This document shows positions 1-4,977 of a stretch of 6,913 nucleotides of DNA, piece after piece (positions within the stretch are counted from its first letter, which is position 1; each line of letters starts with the position of its first letter). Position numbers and translations under genes: made by a program. Origin of the DNA: Acetobacteraceae bacterium (GTDB taxonomy: Bacteria > Pseudomonadota > Alphaproteobacteria > Acetobacterales > Acetobacteraceae); NCBI GenBank assembly GCA_030039695.1, contig JASHVB010000381.1, positions 1-6,913 of the forward strand, read 5' to 3'. The notes under the pieces are model-generated. The model was not told the origin of the DNA and did not search any database. It worked only from the letters and a program-made list of their open reading frames with translations.

Positions 1-561
1 GCCGCTGCAACAGGGGCACGATCTCGTCCGCGCACAGATCCCGCTCCTTCGGGAAATAGGCCGACACGATGTTGAAACCTTGATAGCCGCCTGCATGGAA
101 TCAGAGCTGCGTGTGATCCACCAATTGCTCCGCCGTCCCGATGAAGGCACCATGCGAGCGTCATGCGGCCGCCAGCGTGCGGCACTAGCGGATCGTCAGA
201 CGCTCACGCGCGGCGCGTTGGAGCAAGCGGGCGACGCGTGGTGTGAAGCTTTCGCTGCTCGCCCTAATATCGACAGTCGGCAGCGGCGCATCGAGCGGAT
301 AGTCGTAACGTCGGATATTCGGCTGCTCGCTGAGCATTCAGGTCTCGACCGCAGGGTGGATCAACGCATTCGGATTCTGCTGCTTCCGCGATGCCGCCTG
401 CACGCTATCGCCCAGGATGGGCAGCAGGCCGGGCAGAACCTTCAAGCGGTCGGGCGCTCCGCCGTGCTGCGGCATCCGCGCGCCTACTGCGTCACGGCAA
501 AGCCGCGCCTCGTCGAGCTTGCTTGGTGCAGCAAAAATCAGCTCACCGACCACCGCGGTGT
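1..561 (-). pseudogene. Decayed C-terminal part of a luciferase-like flavin-dependent monooxygenase (NtaA/SnaA/DszA type)
   Basis: One minus-strand frame, read through its stops from about 561 down to the window edge, matches the C-terminal part of LLM-class FMN-dependent monooxygenases. Recognisable pieces in order are GELIFAAPSKLDEA, DRLKVLPGLLPILGDS, NALIHPAV, RRYDYPLDAPLP, ERLTIR, GAFIGTAEQLVDH and FHAGGYQGFNIV, then DEIVPLLQR near the edge. Relatives oxidise small N- or S-compounds such as nitrilotriacetate with FMNH2 from a partner reductase. Four stop codons lie in this single frame, at 338-340 (TGA), 185-187 (TAG), 161-163 (TGA) and 101-103 (TGA). The last three stand where the family usually has Gln, Arg and Trp. 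There is no frameshift in this stretch. About 186 codons remain of a family length near 440, so the front (FMN-binding barrel start) is missing and the very end is off-window. Family assignment is from remembered consensus and is strong; loss of function is certain for this copy. Confidence 0.88.
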
Positions 562-816
562 CCCAGCGGTGGTCGGTTCCGCGCCTCGCAGCAACAGGCT
601 CCTCGCCTCCAGCGGGAAACACCGTCCTTACGGTGGCGGCGACAGCCCCTGCGCGTGATCGCGGTTCAACGAGTGGATCACAGATCCACTCGCCAGCCTG
701 GAAATTGCCGCGTAAATGGCAGGCTGGAAAAGAGGCAGCCCCTCAGATGCCAGGATGATATTGCTGGTAGCGGTCGCCACCACGAAATACTCCATCCGCG
801 TCAGCGTGAAGCGCAT
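541..816 (-). pseudogene. Truncated LysR-family transcriptional regulator, N-terminal helix-turn-helix part
   Basis: From ATG at 814-816 the minus strand reads MRFTLTRMEYFVVA, then QPAIYAAISRL, then DHAQGLS. This is the winged helix-turn-helix start of LysR regulators (family pattern roughly MRFTLRQMEYFVAAA...QPAISAAISQLE...RHHAQGLSLTPAGR). A TAA at 628-630 interrupts it, but the same frame continues after the stop with GRCFPLEARSLLLRGAE, which fits the linker helix (AGRRFLAEARSLLL). About 90 of some 300 residues remain; no effector-binding domain is present. The frame ends at a TGA (538-540) just where monooxygenase homology takes over in another frame, so a deletion has joined the two genes. 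It probably once controlled the monooxygenase or the neighbouring DUF1028 gene, which starts 126 bp away on the other strand (inference). The ribosome-binding site is weak. Confidence 0.82.
670..727. repeat. Two adjacent perfect inverted repeats inside the LysR remnant
   Basis: First repeat: CGAGTGGATC (670-679), loop ACA, GATCCACTCG (683-692), a perfect 10-bp stem. Second repeat: CCAGCCTG (693-700) and CAGGCTGG (720-727), perfect over 8 bp with a 19-nt spacer. The first lies exactly where the decayed LysR reading departs from the family pattern without a change in length. No T-tract follows, so a terminator role is not indicated. Confidence 0.6.
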
Positions 817-856
817 GACGTGTGTCTGCCGAGTAAGGTGACAGTGTTTGATTTTC

Positions 857-889
857 GCGAAGCGACAACGCACAAGCGAAGATTATACT
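857..889 (+). promoter_or_regulatory. Predicted sigma-70-like promoter of the DUF1028 gene with overlapping short repeats
   Basis: A good -10 box, TATACT, lies at 884-889. Sixteen nt upstream is a partial -35, GCGACA (862-867, four of six bases of TTGACA). Transcription would start near 896, about 46 nt before the ATG at 942. GCGAAG occurs twice, at 857-862 and 876-881, spaced 19 bp (about two helical turns). The palindrome TTCGCGAA sits at 854-861, and TTCGC (854-858) faces GCGAA (876-880). These flank or overlap the -35 and could be a regulator site, perhaps for the now broken divergent LysR gene (inference). Confidence 0.5.
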
Positions 890-941
890 GAAGCGTCGGC
901 GTCTGGTCTGATCGCGTCGCTCAATTGAGGAGAAAGCTCCG

Positions 942-1619
942 ATGACGTTTTCGCTCGCCGCGCGCTGCGCCCGGACCGGGCAGTTTGCTGTGGCGGTTGC
1001 GTCGTCCTCGCCGTCGGTGGCAGCGCGGTGCGCCTATGCGCGAGCCGGTGTGGGCGCCGTCACGACACAGAACATCACCGATCCACGTTTAGGGCCGCGG
1101 GGGCTGGACCTTATGGCGCTCGGCGCTGACGCCGAAGCCGCATGCACCGCCCTGCGCCGCACCGCACCGCATGCCGAGTACAGGCAATTCACCCTGATCG
1201 ATCGCCAGGGCGGCACGGCCTGCTTCTCCGGTAGCCGCGTGCTGGGTGTTCATGCCGAGGCGCACGGCCGTGGTGTCGTTTCGGCCGGCAATTTATTGGC
1301 GAATCCCGGCGTACCTGGTGCGATCGTCGCCGGTTTCGAAGCCGCCGATGATGCGGCAGAGTTGGGCGATCGCGTGCTGGCTGGCATGGCAGCCGGTCTT
1401 GCGGCAGGCGGTGAGGCCGGACCGATTCGGTCATGCGGCATGCTCATCGTCGACACGGTTGCTTGGCCTGTCGCCGATCTGCGCGTGGATTGGCACGATG
1501 CACCGCTGCCGGAGCTCGCACGGCTCTGGTCGGTGTGGCGGCCGCAATGGCAAGACTATGTCATGCGCGCGCTCGATCCGAGCAAGGCGCCGTCGTTTGG
1601 TGTCCCCGGCGACCAATGA
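942..1619 (+). CDS. DUF1028-family protein (putative Ntn-hydrolase fold)
   Basis: The 225-residue product matches the DUF1028 family. It opens with MTFSLAARCARTGQFAVAVA, where relatives have MTFSIVARDPETGEFGVAVA. It continues with ARAGVGAVTTQNITDPRLG (residues 33-51) and PRGLDLMALG (52-61), then a RQFTLIDRQGG strand near 81-91 and SAGNLLANPGV (114-124). The family is placed with N-terminal nucleophile hydrolases by fold. Its reaction is unknown; Thr2 or Ser4 could be the nucleophile, but that is inference. No signal peptide or membrane segment is seen, so it is probably cytosolic. The start is supported by GAGGAG at 927-932, 9 nt before the ATG. The length fits single-domain members; some longer relatives carry a C-terminal extension that is absent here. 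DUF1028 genes often accompany amino-acid or peptide utilisation genes, as here. The gene is intact and runs convergent to the RidA-like gene, with 24 bp between them. Confidence 0.88.
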   Translation: MTFSLAARCARTGQFAVAVASSSPSVAARCAYARAGVGAVTTQNITDPRLGPRGLDLMALGADAEAACTALRRTAPHAEYRQFTLIDRQGGTACFSGSRVLGVHAEAHGRGVVSAGNLLANPGVPGAIVAGFEAADDAAELGDRVLAGMAAGLAAGGEAGPIRSCGMLIVDTVAWPVADLRVDWHDAPLPELARLWSVWRPQWQDYVMRALDPSKAPSFGVPGDQ

Positions 1620-1643
1620 CGGGACGCACGATGGGCGGTGCAG

Positions 1644-2057
1644 CTACGGCTCCGGCAATACGGCGATCACGTCGACTTCTACCAACCATTCCGGCCGCGC
1701 CAATGCCACGACCACCAGTCCGGTGAACACGGGGAACACGCCCTTCATCCAACGCCCCAGCACCGCATAGATCGCCTGCCGATGTCGGATGTCCGTCAGG
1801 TAGACCGTGACTTTGCAGATATGCTCCAGTGACGCGCCGCACTCGCGCAGCAATTGGTCGATGTTGCACATCACCTGCTCGGCCTGTCCCTCCGGATCGC
1901 CGATCGACACGCTGACGCTGGTATCGAGATTCTGCGGGCACTGGCCGCGCAAATAGATGGTGCGCCCGGCAATCACTGCCTGACACAAATCATTGTCCAG
2001 CTTTTGCTCGGGATAGGTGTCCCGGGTGTTGAACTTGCGGATCCGGGTGTGAACCAT
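1644..2057 (-). CDS. RidA/YjgF/YER057c/UK114-family protein lacking the catalytic Arg
   Basis: This 137-residue protein has the RidA (YjgF) fold, normally a homotrimer with active sites between subunits. Visible marks are IYLRGQCPQN (34-43), DPEGQAEQVMCNIDQLLRECGAS (54-76), KVTVYLTD (82-89), IYAVLGRW (96-103) and the C-terminal strand VEVDVIAV (126-133). Canonical RidA proteins hydrolyse reactive enamines/imines with an Arg in a 'PAR' motif. Here the equivalent segment is GVFPVFTGLVV (106-116), with Phe111 where the Arg would be. That places it in an Arg-less subgroup of unknown activity. The start at 2057 is chosen because GGTGGAG lies 8 nt upstream on the minus strand, and homology begins there; the open frame could extend upstream to 2153, but that stretch has no RidA similarity. 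The stop codon of a truncated gene (2063-2065) lies 5 nt before the ATG, showing that ridA was once the downstream partner in an operon. Confidence 0.88.
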   Translation of the reverse strand: MVHTRIRKFNTRDTYPEQKLDNDLCQAVIAGRTIYLRGQCPQNLDTSVSVSIGDPEGQAEQVMCNIDQLLRECGASLEHICKVTVYLTDIRHRQAIYAVLGRWMKGVFPVFTGLVVVALARPEWLVEVDVIAVLPEP

Positions 2058-2062
2058 CGCTG

Positions 2063-2281
2063 CTACTCCACCGTGCGCAGATCGGGACAGGCCGGACGGG
2101 CCCGGTCGGACAGCTCGGCGGATGTCTGCAGCGCGCGGAGCGGTTCCTCCCAATCCGCCGCGAGATTGGCATAAGGCGGCGATTGCGCGAACAACTGGAA
2201 GGTCGACCGGTGGCTGGCGTCGTCGGCGTTCGGCGGGTCACGCGCGACGGTCTGCGCAGCAGCAGCTGAAAGCCGGGGCGT
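2063..2281 (-). pseudogene. C-terminal remnant of an unrecognised gene that once preceded the RidA-like gene
   Basis: After an in-frame TGA (2282-2284) a 72-codon open stretch ends at TAG (2063-2065), inside the ribosome-binding region of the RidA-like gene. It reads, in part, STFQLFAQSPPYANLAADWEE and PLRALQTSAELSDRARPACP. Its codons end mostly in G or C, and the composition looks like ordinary soluble protein, unlike the Arg/Pro-rich readings of the other two frames. It has no ATG, GTG or TTG start in frame, so as it stands it is a tail without a head. I do not recognise the family. The tight spacing to the RidA-like start is typical of genuine operon neighbours. The rest was probably lost by deletion when the sequence upstream of the ABC operon was joined here. 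Confidence 0.45.
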
Positions 2282-2284
2282 TCA

Positions 2285-2484
2285 GCCCAGCTTCGCATCA
2301 TAGCATGCTGCCTTAGGGCGACGCGTTCGGTGTGGTTCGGCAGCGGGATCCCTCTAGGCCTATCGCGAGAATCGGTGGACCGTGACGCGGCAGCGTCAAC
2401 CCCGCGAGCGTTCGGCGAACTTCGCTGCCCAGCACGGCACGCAAATTGCTTGCGACATTTCCAAAACCACGGGGAGTCTTCACC
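2285..2484. other. Intergenic region upstream of the ABC operon
   Basis: About 200 bp with no gene I can support on either strand. It must hold the promoter for the ABC importer, but no convincing -35/-10 pair is evident for the plus strand. A ribosome-binding site, GGGGAG (2471-2476), closes the region 8 nt before the binding-protein start. Short open frames here are Arg/Pro-rich and look non-coding. Confidence 0.5.
2297..2305 (-). promoter_or_regulatory. Possible extended -10 element on the minus strand
   Basis: On the minus strand the sequence reads TGCTATGAT, an extended -10 (TGn followed by TATGAT, five of six bases of TATAAT). It would start transcription near 2290, just ahead of the gene remnant and the RidA-like gene. 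No good -35 is visible. It offers a way for the RidA-like gene to be expressed despite the missing front of its operon. This is a sequence-pattern guess only. Confidence 0.25.
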
Positions 2485-3273
2485 ATGCGCCGCCTTGTGC
2501 TCAGCGTCGCGTTGCTGCTGTTCCCGGCCCTCGGCTTCGCCCAGGCGCCGCAATTGGTGAACCCCGGTCAGCTGAGCTGGGGTACCGCCCCCACTTTTCC
2601 GCCGTTCGAATACATGAAGGATGACAAGCCAGTGGGCTTCGATGTCGACCTGGTTGCCGCTATCGCCCAGCAGATGAAACTGCAGTCCAGCGCGGCCCAG
2701 ATTGCCTTCACCGGCCTGATCCCAGCCCTGGAGGGCCAGCGCATCGACCTTATCGTGAGCGGCATGTACATCAATCCGCAACGGACCCAGGTCATCGACA
2801 TGATCCCCTACGCCTACGTGGGAAACCAGGTCGTCGTCCGCCGAGGCAATCCCAAGCACATCACCAGCAAGGATGATCTGTGCGGCGTGACCGTCGCCGC
2901 GCCAGTCGGCACCGTGTTCGAGACCAATGCGAAGCAGGCGAGTGCTGCCTGCAAGGCCGCCGGCAAGCCGGAAATCAATCTGCTGTCGCTGACCGGCACG
3001 GTGAACTGCGCCCTGGCACTCACCCAGGGGCGGGCCGACGCAATCATCGTGTCCACCCCGGTGGTTGGCGCGCTCATGACGGACACACCGGGCGCCTACG
3101 CGACTGCCGGCGCGCCGTGGGACAACACCACCCAGATGGGGATCGGCGTTCGAAAGAATGATAGCGGCCTGAAGACCGCGGTAGAGAAGGCGCTGAGGGC
3201 GATCGTCGCCAACGGCACCTACGCAGCGCTGATTAAGAAGTGGCACCTGCCGCCCGGCAGCGCGGCATTCTGA
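2485..3273 (+). CDS. Polar amino acid ABC transporter, periplasmic substrate-binding protein
   Basis: This 262-residue family 3 (SBP_bac_3, PF00497) binding protein catches a small amino-acid-like ligand in the periplasm and delivers it to the permease encoded next. Residues 1-19 form a signal peptide (MRR, then a Leu/Val/Ala core, cleavage likely after GFA-19). Family marks are GTAPTFPPFEYM (33-44, ligand pocket entry), GFDVDL (51-56), ALEGQRIDLIVSGM (81-94), the conserved Arg100 after MYINPQ (carboxylate binding in relatives), PVGTVFE (140-146) and TQGRADAII (180-188) with Asp185. Cys133 and Cys156 could form a disulfide, as in many relatives. The start is the ATG at 2485: GGGGAG lies 8 nt upstream and a signal peptide follows directly; an upstream in-frame ATG (2446) would bury the signal peptide. 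First gene of an intact three-gene operon. The ligand cannot be named from sequence. Confidence 0.93.
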   Translation: MRRLVLSVALLLFPALGFAQAPQLVNPGQLSWGTAPTFPPFEYMKDDKPVGFDVDLVAAIAQQMKLQSSAAQIAFTGLIPALEGQRIDLIVSGMYINPQRTQVIDMIPYAYVGNQVVVRRGNPKHITSKDDLCGVTVAAPVGTVFETNAKQASAACKAAGKPEINLLSLTGTVNCALALTQGRADAIIVSTPVVGALMTDTPGAYATAGAPWDNTTQMGIGVRKNDSGLKTAVEKALRAIVANGTYAALIKKWHLPPGSAAF

Positions 3274-3287
3274 TCGAGGGTAAATCA

Positions 3288-4004
3288 GTGTCGCTGTTCG
3301 AGCCGCGTCTGCTGGCCGAGTATCTGGCCAGCTTTGACTTTATGCGCGGAGCCGCGACGACCCTGGCTCTGAGCATTGCCTCGCTCGCCGTGGGAATGGC
3401 GATCGGGCTGCTGCTCGCCCTCGGTCAGGAAGCGCCGTTCCGCCTGGTACGCAGCACGGTCTGGTCCTATATCTGGTTGTTTCGCGGCACCCCGGTGCTG
3501 CTGCAGCTCGTGTTCGTATTCAACGTGCTGCCCTCGTTCAACATCGTGCTCCCCGGCTTCGCCTGCGCCGTGCTTGCGCTGGGCCTCAACGAGGGTGCCT
3601 ACATGGCGGAGATCATGCGCTCCGGCATCCGCGCCGTGGGACCAGGACAGCGGTTGGCCGCCCGCGCGCTGGGACTGGAAGAACGACAGGTGATGCGTTG
3701 GGTCGTGCTGCCGCAGGCACTGCGCATCATCATCCCACCGATCGGCAACCAGTTCATCGGCATGCTCAAACTGTCTGCGCTGGTCTCAGTGATCGGTGTG
3801 AAGGAGCTGCTTCTGACCGCCGATGAAACTGCCTCCGCAAATTTCCGCTACATCGAGGCGTTGACCACGGCCGCCATCTGGTACCTGGTGCTGACCACCT
3901 TGTTCATGGCGATCCAATCGGCAATCGAACGCCGGCTGCACCGTCGCGGGAGTTCCCGGCGTGTGGCGATCGCAGCCACACCGCCGATCGAGTCCATACG
4001 ATGA
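3288..4004 (+). CDS. Polar amino acid ABC transporter, inner-membrane permease
   Basis: This 238-residue permease belongs to the HisM/GlnP family (His/Glu/Gln/Arg/opine group) and forms the channel, probably as a homodimer because only one permease gene is present. Visible are the family opening TTLALSIASLAVGMAIGLLLAL (first membrane helix, about 24-45), WLFRGTPVLLQLVF (63-76, family signature), LNEGAYMAEIMRSGI (100-114), and the cytoplasmic EAA loop AARALGLEERQVMRWVVLPQA (124-144) that docks on the ATPase. Hydrophobic helices continue to about residue 220. The GTG at 3288 is preferred: GAGGG (3276-3280) precedes it by 7 nt, and homology starts at Ser2-Leu3-Phe4. An upstream GTG at 3240 would overlap the binding-protein gene and add residues unlike the family. 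It starts 14 nt after the binding-protein stop and overlaps the ATPase start by 4 nt (ATGA). Confidence 0.92.
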   Translation: MSLFEPRLLAEYLASFDFMRGAATTLALSIASLAVGMAIGLLLALGQEAPFRLVRSTVWSYIWLFRGTPVLLQLVFVFNVLPSFNIVLPGFACAVLALGLNEGAYMAEIMRSGIRAVGPGQRLAARALGLEERQVMRWVVLPQALRIIIPPIGNQFIGMLKLSALVSVIGVKELLLTADETASANFRYIEALTTAAIWYLVLTTLFMAIQSAIERRLHRRGSSRRVAIAATPPIESIR

Positions 4005-4738
4005 CGCGGCTGCTCGACGCCGCTGCAATTTGGAAGTGCTTCGGTGATCACGAGGTGCTGCAGGGGGTCGATGTATCCGTAAAGCGCGGCGAATCCCTAG
4101 TGGTGCTTGGACCGTCCGGTTCTGGCAAATCCACCATGTTGCGCTGCCTCAATCTGCTGGAACCGATCAACTCCGGCAGCATTGTGTTCGAAGGGCGGGA
4201 GATCGCCGGCCTGCCTCGCAAGCAAGCCGCCGCTCTGCGTCGGCGTATGGGCATGGTGTTCCAGAATTTCGAGTTGTTCCCGCATCTTTCGACAACCGAC
4301 AATGTCGCATTCGGGCCGATCCGGGTGAAGAAGATGCCCGTCAAGGAAGCGCGCGAGCTGGCGCATGAGTTGCTGTGCAAGGTGCACCTACCCGATAAGC
4401 TCGCGGCTTTCCCTGATGAATTGTCGGGCGGCCAGCAGCAACGTGTCGCTATTGCTCGGGCCTTGGCGATGGAACCGGCATTGATGCTGTACGACGAACC
4501 GACCAGTGCGCTGGACCCCGAAACCGTTGGGGAAGTGCTGAGTGTGATGCAGGAGCTCGCGGACGAAGGAATGACCAGCATCGTCGTCACTCATGAACTC
4601 GGCTTTGCCCGCCGCGCTGCGGACACGGTAATGTTCATGGACGCGGGCAAGGTCGCCTATCGCGCGTCGGTCGATGCGTTCTTCACCGATGCGGCACCTG
4701 AACGGGTGGAGCGCTTTCTCCGTCGGATGCATGATTGA
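4001..4738 (+). CDS. Polar amino acid ABC transporter, ATP-binding protein
   Basis: This 245-residue ATPase powers the importer as a cytoplasmic dimer. All nucleotide-binding motifs are intact: Walker A GPSGSGKST (37-45), Q-loop VFQNFELFPH (86-95, Gln88), signature LSGGQQQR (141-148), Walker B LMLYDE (161-166, Glu166 catalytic), D-loop SALD (169-172) and switch His198 in VVTHE. The FELFPHLST segment after the Q-loop and the length near 245 are typical of GlnQ/HisP-type ATPases. The start codon overlaps the permease stop (ATGA at 4001-4004) and there is no clear ribosome-binding site, so translation is probably coupled to the permease gene. No C-terminal regulatory domain is present. Codon use matches its neighbours. 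Confidence 0.95.
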   Translation: MTRLLDAAAIWKCFGDHEVLQGVDVSVKRGESLVVLGPSGSGKSTMLRCLNLLEPINSGSIVFEGREIAGLPRKQAAALRRRMGMVFQNFELFPHLSTTDNVAFGPIRVKKMPVKEARELAHELLCKVHLPDKLAAFPDELSGGQQQRVAIARALAMEPALMLYDEPTSALDPETVGEVLSVMQELADEGMTSIVVTHELGFARRAADTVMFMDAGKVAYRASVDAFFTDAAPERVERFLRRMHD

Positions 4739-4756
4739 GAAAGAGGACGCCCCACG

Positions 4757-4940
4757 GTGCGCTTCGCCGTTCAATACACCGTGCGCCTCATGACGGCAGG
4801 GGTCGCAGTGAACCGGGCGTCCGCGGTGACGCTCGCGGCGCTCGGCGGCGTCGCCGAGTAGTAGACTTGCGGACTACGCTGACAGCGAGGGCAAGATCAG
4901 GCCGACGTTGGGCGTCGCCTTCTCGGTGATGTCGTCGTGA
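4757..4940 (+). pseudogene. Probable remnant of a small gene between the ABC operon and the FAD oxidase
   Basis: A GTG at 4757-4759 stands 10 nt after AGAGG (4742-4746) and opens 34 codons reading MRFAVQYTVRLMTAG then VAVNRASAVTLAALGGVAE, ending at TAG (4859-4861). Nearly all its codons end in G or C. The reading then continues plausibly in another plus frame (4857-4937): LADYADSEGKIRPTLGVAF, stop TGA at 4938-4940, again with strong G/C third positions. Together they look like the start and end of one gene broken by deletion and frameshift, sitting in operon position just after the ATPase and before the oxidase. I do not recognise the family. Alternatively, the first part is a real 34-residue peptide. 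The minus strand across 4874-4940 also has a coding-like reading (EKATPNVGLILPSLSA), so strand and identity are uncertain. Confidence 0.35.
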
Positions 4941-4944
4941 TCCT

Positions 4945-4954
4945 CTCTCGAGAG
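4945..4954. repeat. Perfect 10-bp palindrome upstream of the FAD oxidase
   Basis: CTCTCGAGAG reads the same on both strands. It lies 24 nt before the oxidase start and just ahead of its ribosome-binding site. It could be an operator half or chance; it is too short for a terminator and no T-tract follows. Confidence 0.3.
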
Positions 4955-4977
4955 CAGGCGGTGCGGAGGTATGTTAG

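Noticed and set aside
80..891. Several plus-strand open frames (80-658, 391-891, 417-758)
   Set aside because: They are antisense to the LysR and monooxygenase remnants, which are recognised on the minus strand, and their Arg/Ala/Pro-rich products match nothing.
1990..3246. 418-codon open frame on the minus strand
   Set aside because: It lies mostly antisense to the well-supported binding-protein gene and also overlaps the RidA-like gene start; composition is that of a GC-rich shadow frame with no family resemblance.
3240..3287. Upstream GTG start for the permease
   Set aside because: It would overlap the binding-protein gene by 34 nt and add residues unlike the family; the GTG at 3288 has its own ribosome-binding site.
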